A stretch of 64,000 bases of DNA. Source: Owenia fusiformis (lineage: Eukaryota > Annelida > Polychaeta > Sabellida > Oweniidae). The stretch lies in assembly GCA_903813345.2 (NCBI GenBank), contig CAIIXF020000005.1, positions 28,833,375-28,897,374 on the forward strand. The letters are read 5' to 3'. Numbering within the stretch: the first letter of the stretch is position 1; each line of letters begins with the position of its first letter. Shown one piece after another: positions 26,601 through 38,600 of this stretch. The notes beneath the pieces were generated by a model. The model had not been told where the DNA came from, did not search any database, and was given only the letters and a program-made list of their open reading frames with translations. The translations under genes and the position numbers were made by a program.

Positions 26601-29600
26601 TTCAGAAATAAAAATTATATTTGAATCAAACTGAAATAATTAATTATTACATAACAATGAGACAAATAGCAACCGTTACTATAGAAAACTTCATTGATGT
26701 TACAATTAAACAATTATTGACAAAAATAGCAACCGTTACCATAAAAAGCTTCAATGATGTAATATACAATTAAAAATGTTACTAAGGTATTACACAACAT
26801 ACCACCTAGAAACGACACTAAGACATTATGAATATGAATATATAAACTATAACATCTTAAAATAGACGGGATCCAGTGTGTAACCCTGATCCCTGTTTAA
26901 TTCTGGACTTTTAAGTTTAATATGGATTGCTTCTTTGATTTTTCTTTTTAACCAGTGTTTTTCATTATCAACTAGATGATGGCAACTCCACGGAGTAGCA
27001 AATCCCAACGAACAAAATATCAATTACCAAATTCCAATCAATTATACTCATTACTTTGGTTAAAATTGAAAAATTTAGATTTTAGAATTGCGAATTCCTG
27101 CAAAGCAGCCATTTTGAATTTTCTGAGGTACAAATCTGAAAAATAATACCATAATTGTGATCTACTCCAAAATTCCTTCAATTTGAGTATTTTTTAGCCA
27201 TACGTTGAAGGGATCGAAAAATTATTGCGAAATCGTACATTAGACCCCCATACACGGCCCCTGGGGGTCAGGATGAAAAACACTGAATATATGTGGAATA
27301 AATAGATGTTGCGAATATACTACCAAAATTTCAAACAATAATATTAATTACTTTGGTTTAGAATGAAAAATTTATGATTTTTGCGAAAAAGTCCCGCCAT
27401 TTTTAAAGCGGCGGCCATCTTGAAAAAATCCATTTTGAATTTTCTGAGGTACAAATCTGAAAAATATTACCATAATTGTGATCTACTCCAAAATTCCTTC
27501 AATTTGAGTACTATATAGCCATACTTTGAAGGGATCGAAAAATTATTGCGAAATCGTACATTAGACGGCCATTTTGAATTTTACGAGGCTCGAATCAGAA
27601 AAAAGATACAATATTTGCAATCTACTCTTAATTGCCTTTCATTTGAGTATAATAAAGCTATACTTCAGAAAGATCTAAAAATTAGCGAAAATTTCTGTTT
27701 TCCTGACCCCCCATACACGGCCCCTGGGGGTCAGGATGAAAAACACGGAATATATGTGAAATAGATAGATGTTGCGAATATACTACCAAAATTTCAAACA
27801 ATAATATTAAATACTTTGGTTTATAATGAAAAATTTATGATTTTTGAGAAAAAGTCCCGTCATTTTTAAAGCGGCGGCCATCTTGGAAAAAATTTTTTGC
27901 CTAAAACTATTCATCAATATACATCTTTCAACCAAATATGAAGAAAATCCTTCAACTAATATTTGAGTTATCTTCCGGACGGACAGACGGACGGACGGAC
28001 GGACGGACGGACGGACGGACGGACGTCTTGTAATATATAGATACACTGTCCCACATGTTTTGTTAAAGAGCAACTGAAGCATACAATCTTTCCACAAAGA
28101 TAAATTCAGACCAACATTTGGATATCTACATCATATAGGTAGATTATAATTGATTTTATTTACTTGTCATATCCAGTATTTTATACATTATAGGTTTAAA
28201 CCCATATTAATATTGAAGTCATATTTGGTAAGTTAAAATCCAGTATATATTAATTATAGGAAATACCCATATTAATATTGAAGTCATGATTGGTAAGATA
28301 AAAATCCACATTAGATATAAAAGCAGGTTCCTCAGGCTTGTGACTGGGCATAGGTGGGTTTAACGTTTTAGTCCATGGAAACACTCCCCTTCCCTGCATG
28401 GATTCAATAAATAAGACATAACTGGGTCCCTGGACTATATTAACAAGTCCATGAACGCTTCAGTGTACGGTGTATTTTTATAGTTAACATTTTTAATTTG
28501 TTTTCCATTTTTATAGTTAACATTTTTCATTTGTTTTCCATTTTTATAGTTAACATTTTTATTTATTTCATTTTTTATTTTTCTATTCATATATCTATAC
28601 CATTTACTCAGTATTTTAAACTATTTAAAAAAATCATATGTATATTCATTTTATTTAAAAAAATTTACGGACGGACGGACGGACCGACGGACGGACGGAA
28701 GGACGGAGGGCTTCACTATATCCCTACCGAACTTCGTTCGTTGGGATAATAACCGATACACCTGTCCAATTTATTTCATGTTCTTTATTGATAGAGTGTT
28801 CCATAATGGCTGAAGCTATCTGTCCATTGGAAGATAAGGTGACCCTCTTGTGCTCCTTTACTCTACATTCCAAATCCCGCCCTGTCTCACCAATGTAACA
28901 CTGACTACAATCTCCACATTCAACTTTATATATCACACCTGCCTTTTTCTCATCTTCAACCTTGTCTTTCAAATGGACCAATTTATTCCTTAAAGTCATT
29001 GTAGATGAAAAGCATACTCTAATATTGTGTTTACTTAATATCCTTCGTAACCATTTTGAGAGGCCTTTAACGTATGGTAACACAACCGTGCAAACTGGCT
29101 CTGGTAAATTATCTCTATTTCTTCTATTACGGCTCCTAACATCACATTGTTTAATGAACCACTCTGGTTACCCACATTCTTTTAATGCCTTCACGATCTG
29201 TTCTTTTTCTTTCAACAAATCTTCAGATCAAGTACTAACCAAACTGGCCCTCTTGAACAGCGTATTCACTATACCTGCCTTTGTAGCCAACGTGTGATTA
29301 GAATTATAATTTAAGTACTGATTAGTATGCGTTTTCTTTTTGTATACTGTCAAAGACACTGATCCATCCATCTCACATTTGACTAATGTATCTAAAAACG
29401 GCAGATTATTGTCAACACTTTCCTCAAATGTAAATTCTATCTTAGGATTTTGTGAATTCAAATGTGTAGTAAAATCACGAACATATGTTTGTGTTTTTAC
29501 TGTGAAGGTATCGTCCACATATCTGTACCAACATTTAGGGGGTTCGTTCGCAGAAAACAGAGCTCTTTGCTCTAAGTCCTCCATGAATAAATTTGCTACT

Positions 29601-32600
29601 ACTGGCGATAATGGTGATCCCATCGCTGCTCCATCCTTCTGTACATAATAACTACCATCAAATTGAAAATATGTAGTTGTCAAGCAAAACCGCAATAACA
29701 TCAAGATGTCATCAATATCCATTTTTGTCCTACCCTTAAGACTGTCATCTTGCTCTAATTTATGTATAGTATAGTATAGTATAGTATAGTATAGTATAGT
29801 ATAGTATAGTATAGTATAGTATAGTATAGTATAGTATAGTATAGTATAGTTTTTATCAATTTTTTCTCAGTTTTTATTTTTTCTTGAATTTTGATGACAA
29901 GATTTGTTAACAAGGCATTAACGTGCAAAATGTCACCACCTGGCATTTGAATGCCAAGCAACACAATCCATAAAAGTCGAAGACTATATAGCAATATGTC
30001 ACCACTTACGATGGTGACATAAAAAGGCTATGGACATAGAACTGAAGCTTACCTAAAGAAAGGTATAAGGAGGTTGTCTCCAGCTGCTACATGAGGGGCC
30101 TGTATATCATAGTTGAACAGTATAAATGTAAGTAGGATGTAGTCAAGGTGACTTCTGTGTATTGGTAAATAGATCATTGGTACCCCATCCTGCAAAAATA
30201 CAACACATTTTGGAGTTAAATACAATCAGTATTTGTTAAACTTTCAGCCAATGATTGAGTATTTACTTCAAAATTACTCTTTGTTCATCTAGACAATATT
30301 TTATGCTATTTTTTATTTGTTTATTTAGTTTACCAAAGTTTAAGCAACATTCTTTATGCTACTGTTGAAACATTATTTGGTGCCAGACAGCCAGTACACT
30401 TGAACTCTTGTGAATTACTCAATTGACTGAAATACTCATTGATGGATTGCCTCAAATAATTGTATTATACAAAGATGATATTGAGTCATTAATGGTTAAT
30501 AATGAATATTGAGTTTTACAATTAATGTATGTTGATGTTCCTCAAAATGTATCTCTAATGAAAAGAATTAGCCTTGCTTCAGACCCTGGACCCCCTTATC
30601 TACTACAGTTGTTGCTAAGGGGGAGGGGGTCCAGGGTCTTGAAGCAAGGCTAGAAAAGAATGATGAGCTGACTTACCTCGGAGGCTTTAGAGATTATATC
30701 CATCTGTCCTTTATGTACCTGTAATGTGGATAATAGATGTCCCAGCAGTTTCTGTAGGAACCACCCTGTGAACCTACAACAGTGAAATATCACGGTGGTG
30801 AATTATAAATATTTTTATTCTGGGAAGGATTAAATTTTACAAGCAGCTTTTATTATGTAAACTCTTACACTTACCGTAATATGCTACTAATTGCCTTAAT
30901 CCTACCATATAGCCTTTCTATGGTGAAACTTATACATGTATGTATTTCGTGACAACCCTGTCTCCGTCACGAGTCTATGACCTCAATTTTATCCACCATT
31001 TTTTCTATGTGAAAACAAATCGTTTAATTTAGCTTTAGTATAGTGAATTGAGTAACTTTGATAGTGCGTTGTTGTGCAAAAATGTCGGATAGTTCTAAAA
31101 ACGAACGTAAATCTGATAGAGAAGACACAGATAAAGAACATTTGAGCAGTGAAAATCGGAACGTCGATAAAAATGTTCAGAGTCAAGATACGGCGAAAAA
31201 ACACAGAACTGTATCCTTTGACAAGAAAAGAAGTAATACTAGCTCAGGTAGTAGTACTTCTAGTTCACCCAGACCTAAGTTTCAGAAATCTAAGAGATCT
31301 CGTCGGGACTCTAGTTCTGAACATAGCAGAGATCGACGACGTCCACCTGATTTGAACAAGAATAGACCACGTCGTGCTGGTCATTCTTCTTGTGAGAAAT
31401 CCCGTCGGGATTCAAGTCAGGAAGATAGACGTGAACAACGTCATCGTTCACGTGTATCAAAGAAGAGTAAGAAGAGATCACGTCGTGCTGATACTTCTTC
31501 TTCAGATAGCTCAGTGTACAGCCAGTACAGTGAGTCTAGTCCTAACTACAGGAGACATGGCCAACATCGTCGGTCATATTCACCTCATAAGGGTTATAAG
31601 AAGTCACATCGTGCTGACAGATATCACAGGGAACATAAAAGGCGTTTTCGATCACCTTCATCTTCCCCTGAAAATAGATCTAGATATGATAAATTCAAAT
31701 CTCGAAGAATAGATAATCATAGTTCTAATGATACGTCAACTCATATGCCCCAGGTTCAAAAAAGGGCATACTTTGATTATCAACAGCGTGAGGATTTCAC
31801 ACGTTCAGTCCCATCGTGCGGACTTCCTTATCAAAAGTTTGACAATGCTGGTGAATCAGCTTTTTCAGTCGGAAACAACACTTTTTCGCAAGAATCGCGT
31901 AAATTTCCTATGCGTTTTCTACAATCTCTTCCTACTATGAGGCAATCGGACATTCCTCATGGAGGCCATTCTTTTGAAGAACGTGGTACTGATTTTTTTC
32001 CTGGTATGTCTAGACAGGAGAGACAACTGAACAGAGATCACATGTATTCATATCCTCCTGTTGTACCACGTACTACTTCACTAGAAGAAACTTTTTCTTT
32101 AAATGAAGACATTGAAGAAGAACAGCCAGCAGTGGAAGTGTCCATTTCAGATGAAATGACACAGGCAGTAAGTATGGTAAGAGACTGCTTCCCAGATCTT
32201 ATAGGTGAGTTGTCTACACCAAAATCGGCATATAAATCCAAATCTTTAGTCAGGGATAAAACACCCATTGTGCCAAAATCACTTGAATTGCCACTTTGTC
32301 CGGGTGTTAAACACAATCTGGCTGAAGGTGTTCATCTTTTCAAGGATTATCCTCCAAATGCGTTCTTGAAGGATTTTCCTAGCTTTGACAGCAAACGGTT
32401 TAAACTTAATAAGAAATTATATCAAGTTGTACCTTCAGAAGCTGGAGTTAAACCCTGTGAATTAGATGTTGACTTTCCTACGATAGTCTCATCTAAATTC
32501 AAGAATCAAAAACAGGGTAACACAGGTCAAACAACCAAGTCCGAGTTAAACCCTCGACCTTTTCTGGCCATCAAGACAATGGCAGATTGGGAGGGAGTTG

Positions 32601-35600
32601 TAAGAGAGCAATTGCTAACAACATCCCATACGGAGTGGTTCATAGGCACAGTGAAACCTCTTTTTGAAGAGTTACTTGCACAAGGTAACACTTCAGAGGA
32701 AGATGTCTGGAAAGAGAAGCTTGAAAAAGCGCTCACACTTGTTAAAGTAGCAGGCAGGTGTATTGAAGATAATAATCGCCTGACTACATACCTCCTGAAT
32801 CAAATAGTAGCTTGTAGGAGGCACTCATACATTGGGATGAGAGCAGACAGGGACATCCCCTTCAGTATTACTAAGGAATTGATGTCTTTAGATAGCAGTT
32901 CTGGAAAATTATTCCAGAACAAATTGCCAGATGTCAAAGATAGCCTCAGAACTGCTAAAGCTGACTTAGCTCAGACTCGCATTTTGGACTATACAGCTCC
33001 AAAGAAGAGTCAATCTGACAAACCTGGTTTTTCAGATAATAAAGACTCAGGTCAATCTTCCTTTCGAGGTAGAGGAAGAGGAAGTAACAGAGGCTATAAC
33101 AGGGGAAATAGAGGCCGAGGTAGTTCAAGAGGAGTTGCCAAGTCCTCTAAAGGCCGGGGTCGTGGTACCCCTAAGTGACTCTCCCCACGTCGGAAAATTG
33201 CCACAGTTCCCAATAAGATGTTCAGGGGAACCAGTAGGAGCAAGGTTGCAGAAATATTGGCAAAATTGGGAATTAATAGGAGCTCACAGAATGATTTGCA
33301 ACATTCTGAAGGAAGGTTATTTTCTTCCTTTTCGGGAGTTCCCAGTTCTAACACAAATTCCAATTTGGTCAACATTTCCAAACCCTGTAAAGAAAGAAGC
33401 AATTTCCGACATAATAAATTTGCTCCTGCAAAAACAAGCAATAGAGAGAGTTTGGAACATAAACTCTGTAGGCTTTTACAGTCGAGTATTCTTAGTGCCC
33501 AAGAAAAATGCAAATTGGAGGCCAATAACCGATTTGTCAATATTGAACACATTTCTGGAGGTGCCACATTTCAAAATGGACACACCAGAGATAGTGAAAA
33601 GGCATCTAAGAAAAGGAATGTGGTTTGCATCCCTGGATTTAGTGGATGCGTACTTGCACCTACCAATTGCAGCCCCTCATCGAAAGTATCTGAGGTTTGC
33701 AATTCAAGATCTAGGAGTTTTCCAATGGAAGACTCTACCATTTGGGGTGGCAATCGCACCTCTATTATTCACACAAGTGATGGCTCAGATAAAACAATAT
33801 CTTCACACGAAGCACAATGTGAAGATTTTTCAGTACATCGACGATTGGCTCGTAGTAGCAGACACAAAAGAATTGTGTCAAAGCCATATTCAACTGGTGA
33901 TAGATCTAATAAGAAAGTTAGGTCTATTGATCAACGTAGAAAAGTCAGAGTTAGAACCAACTCAGACTTTAGTGTTTTTGGGGTCAAAGTTCGACCTAAC
34001 AAAAGGTGTGATCAAACCTACAAGAGAGCGAATAAGCTTGTTGATAAAAGAAATTCAATTATTCCTCTCAAAACCAGCACAAACTGCTCATTTGTGGCAA
34101 AGAGTGCTAGGACTCTTGGCCGCAGCAGAGAAATGTGTTCCCTTGGGCCGTTTGAACATGAGAGAAACTCAGTTCGATTTGCAGACAAAATGGTCTCAAA
34201 AGACAGGAAATCAAGAGGACCAAGTAAAATGGTCTCACAAAACTCAGACAGAGCTCATGTGGTGGGTAACCACATTGGAGCTACAGGAAGGGGTACCTTT
34301 GGAGACCAAAGTACCCCAAATCAGTCTTTTTACAGACAGCTCCCAAACTTCATGGGGAGCACACATGAACGGGATAGAACGTTCAGGCGTGTGGACACGT
34401 CAGGAACAAACTCTTCACATAAATGTGAAGGAATTGATGGCAATAGAGAAAGCTCTTTATGCTTTCAAAACGGATCTTGTGAATCAGACAGTCATGATTG
34501 CATCAGACAATGTGACAGCGATTTCATACATAAGAAATCAAGGGGGTACCCACTCGTACGTGCTTTACCAGATAACAAAGAGATTGTTGAACTGGGCAAA
34601 ACTTCACAATGTGAAGATTCAGGTAAGACATATCGCAGGCCGACTGAATGTGTTAGCAGACGCCCTGTCGAGAAAGAACCAAATCATTCAAACAGAGTGG
34701 TCTCTATCACATCAGGTTTTCAAAACCATATGCAAGATATGGGGTCAACCTCATGTAGATCTCTTTGCCACAAGACACAATGCAAAAATCGATCTATTTG
34801 TGTCACCAGTACCCGATCCACTAGCTTGGAAAGTGGATGCCTTGAGCATAGAGTGGAAGAACCTCTGGATTTACGCATTTCCTCCAACTCCTATATTGAC
34901 AAAGGTTTTGGAGAGACTGAAAATGCAGGAGAATGTGGAAATGATTCTGATTGCTCCTTGGTGGCCAAAACAGCCATGGTTCACAAGTCTTCTGGAGACA
35001 TCAGTAGATGTACCCAGGCTCCTGCCATTGATTCCATCTCTGCTGAAACAACCACATATGATGGTGTTTCACAACAATGTATCAATGTTGAATCTTCACG
35101 CGTGGAGATTATCCACAAGCAGCTCAAAGCAAAGGGCTTTTCTGAAAAAGTTGCCCAACGCATGGCTAGACCACAAAGAATCTCCTCATCAAGAGTGTAT
35201 GATTCAAGATGGAATATTTGGTCTAAGTGGTGTAGTGAAAGACAAAAAGATAGTCTCAATGCCCCTGTAGAACAGGTGGCAGAATTCTTCAATTGGCTAT
35301 TTGAAGAAAAGGGCCTCCAGCCTAGCACTTTTGCAGGCTATAGAACAGCCATCAGTAATACAATCAAAGATGCTTCTGGTGTAGATATAGGCTTCCATCC
35401 TTTGTTGGGAAATCTACTGAAAAATTTCAAACAAGACAGGCCTAGATGTTTAGAACTTGTGCCAAATTGGGATTTGAATCTAGTTTTGCTAGGTTTAATG
35501 AGACCCCCTTTTGAGCCTATAGAATTGATAGACTTAAAATTCTTAACTTGGAAAACTGTGTTCCTAGTTTCACTTGCGTCTGCTGCAAGAAGAAGTGAAA

Positions 35601-38600
35601 TTCATGCTTTAGCTATAGATAAAGTTTCACATAACTTGAGCAAAGCTATTTATTATCTAGGATATAGAGCTGACTTTGTTCCCAAGACTTTTCTCAAGAC
35701 TGGGAATGCAAATCTGTTGTCAGATATCGAGATAAAAGCTCTTGAAAATCCTGATGATCCTGATGAACGTCTCTTGTGTCCAGTCAGGAGTTTGAAAGTC
35801 TACTTAAGAAGATCTAAGGATTTAAGATCAGACCAGAAGAACCTATTCTTGTCTTATAAGAAAGGTTACAATAAAGACATTCACAAATACACTGTATCAT
35901 CATGGATCAAGCAGTGTGTAGTACGAGCATTACAGGCAGTACCAGAATCTTCAGCGGTAAAGTTTAGAGTACATGCTCACCAACTGAGAGCATTAGCAAC
36001 GTCACTAGCTTTCTCAAAGAAAACTAGTTCTGTGGACATTTTGAAGGCTGGAAGATGGTCTAATCTTACTACTTTCATCAAGTTTTATTTGAAAGACATT
36101 ACAGTAAAGGACTCTTCCAGTGACTTACACTTTATTGCGGGTAATACTGAAATTTAATGTCTTGTGATATAAATTATATCCACCATAGAAAGGCTGTAGT
36201 GTAAATAAATTAGAGTTGGAACACAAAGTGTGCATTTGTTTTTTATGCTTTACACTTTCCCTGTAACTTCTAAATTTGTTTAGATTAAAGGCGATTTGTC
36301 AGCCATTGGTTGAGAACCATAATTTTACATGTTTGTCTATGAAGTTAATCTATGAGGCCCACCACCAAGTATGGTGTATTCAGCAATTAGTAGCATATTA
36401 CGGTAAGTGTAAGAGTTTACATAATAAAATCCCAAAATTTCAGTACCCATCCACCCCGCCTATTACATAGATGGGTTTTGTAAGTAATTAGGATGGACAA
36501 AATTGAGGTCATAGACTCGTGACGGAGACAGGGTTGTCACGAAATACATACATGTATAAGTTTCACCATAGAAAGGCTATATGGTAGGATTAAGGCAATT
36601 AGTAGCATATTAGGTAAGTATAGTTTTCTTATAAAAACCAAAATTACTGAAATTTTGGGAATTGTTTTTGTTGAACCAAATATATAAAAACAAAATTACA
36701 CATACAGGTATATTTTAAATTTTTGAGGGTATCAAGATAACTTTATTATACTGTATAAATGGATCAACTGAAACTTTCATCCTCTAGCCACAGTTTAGTT
36801 AGTGTAGTTCTGTAACACCCTGGTCTATTTGCCAGAAAATTTATCTAAATTACATAAGGAAATGTGTGCAAACCTGATTAGTCTATTTGATATTGTGGCT
36901 TTCATTCTATGTATTATTTTCCTGACTTTTTTACGTTGTTCCTCGAGAAGTTTTGTACTTTCTTTCTCGTCTTCAGTTCCAGTCTCTATGACGACTCTTC
37001 GTATTGCTTCCACAACACTGTGTAAACAAGTGTAACACAATTGAATACAAGTGTACCAAAATATACACAGTAATTCGAAATTTTAAAACAAGACTTTTAT
37101 TTCAGTACTGGTATATAGTATGTAAATACTGAGCTCTCATTTCCTTTCTTTGGAAAGTGAAACCTAACAAGTCAATATGATACATCAATGTACCATAAAG
37201 ATGCATACCTTGGGGATGTTGCAGTTGCTATAGATACATCTGGATATTTATGGCTGACATCTCGTCTCATAACTTGGACAATATGACAGGTCCACTGTAC
37301 AATAAGGGGATTGTTTCTTCCCTCCTCATCTACCCGTAAGATATCTTTCAAACCACTCGTTGGCATGGAATCTTCATAAAACCTGTCCTGGAAATATAGA
37401 TGAGATTTGTGTCAGTTTAAAATATTTTTTGTTGCACAGGCCTGTAGCCAGGGGTGGGGGTGTTCAAAAACCATCCTGGCCCAAAATTCTTCAAAATCAT
37501 TCACTTTTCACCATTCTGAGCACTTTTCAAATGATTTTGGCCCCCTGGAATTTTTCAAAAAATGAGCCCCCTTGGCAAATCCTGCCTACTGGCCTGTTAT
37601 GTATAATTTTAATAATACATGTACACATATTGATGTGATCCTAATAAGATGAGAAAGAATAGGAAATAGACACATGTTTTGAGGAAACTGGCTGAAATAC
37701 TTATTGAAAATTCAAAATGAAAAACCTAACATGATGGGTATAAATTGTTCCTTCACCCCTCCTTTCACAGACATGCCAAAGCTTAAACATGTTGTCTTCA
37801 CTTCGTGTTTTTGCCTTTAGAAATTTTCTGAAATACAGCTATAGTCAATCTAGAAAGCTTTTATTCAATATTTCAATTAATCACAGATTTTAGCATCAAT
37901 AGAAATGTCATCAATAGAAATGTCATGTTTTCTGCACAATACTTTAGAAAAGCCATACTATTTCATTGTAGAAATACCATAAACAAATCACACATAAATT
38001 AATAATGAACTAGGCATTAACATGACAGAATTTTACAGTGTGTATGTGGTTCCAAAAGTTTTACAAACTGTGACGGATCCAACCATCGATGCCGAGCTCT
38101 GAATGCATGAAATGAAAATTATGAAGGCTATCAGAATATATCACCAATGATGACACTAACACATTAAGGAACAAGACGCACAGTGATAAATATCGAACTT
38201 TGAAGAGCAAAATGACCACTGTGTAATTTACCCATCATGCCCTAAACCCAATCAGATCTAGACACTGGCCTGCTCTTGCATCTAACAGATGTAAAATTTC
38301 AAGTTTAACAGATAAGTAGTTACGTGGTGCTTGGCCGCGCACCCATCCATATAGATTGGCACACACTCATCAGCATAAGATGTGACAGAACAGTACTTTT
38401 CTAAAATGTGATAAAAAAGTTCACTTACTCTACTATTTGGCATACATTGGCAACACCTCCCCATATTTGGTCGCAGATTGGCATTGTCAGCTGATACTGA
38501 AGGCATTGTCTTGTAATGGTCATAAACAAACTTCTGAAATAAATATAACACTTTAACTGGAATATTAAGAAACAACATAGAATATTAGGGAGGGGGTATT

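Larger units (their letters stand above)
26520..29760 (-). mobile_element. Penelope-like element, degenerate and split by another repeat
   Basis: Lies in GPAT intron 7, same strand. It reads from a (TATAG)n boundary near 29760 through RT and GIY-YIG sequence to about 28757, is broken by a 1.76-kb repeat (26993-28753), and resumes at about 26990 with the C-terminal end (KHWLKRKIKEAI ... LDPVYFKML, stop 26850-26848) and a 3' region with a ribozyme-like hairpin. The 5' part of the RT is missing. Penelope elements carry RT plus a GIY-YIG nuclease; both are recognisable. Confidence 0.82.
30849..36630 (+). mobile_element. Apparently intact DIRS-type tyrosine-recombinase retrotransposon
   Basis: About 5.8 kb, inserted in GPAT intron 5 in the opposite orientation to the gene. 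Near-perfect 118-bp inverted terminal repeats lie at 30877-30994 and 36495-36612. Three long open frames run between them: Gag-like 31082-33178, RT/RNase H/methylase-like 33135-35270 and tyrosine recombinase 33218-36157. At 36384-36430 is an internal complementary region that matches, inverted, the outer left end (about 30849-30895), as DIRS elements need for making circular intermediates. No frameshift or stop breaks the key domains, and the two inverted repeats are almost identical, which points to a young copy. DIRS elements integrate by recombinase and make no classic target duplication; none was seen. The exact outer ends are uncertain by a few bases. Confidence 0.9.

Noticed and set aside
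27976-28024. CRISPR-like or satellite array from the GGAC tract
   Set aside because: A plain 4-bp microsatellite inside a dispersed repeat in an animal genome; no spacers.
33094-33567. 157-codon minus-strand frame within the DIRS element
   Set aside because: Antisense shadow across the Gag/RT junction.
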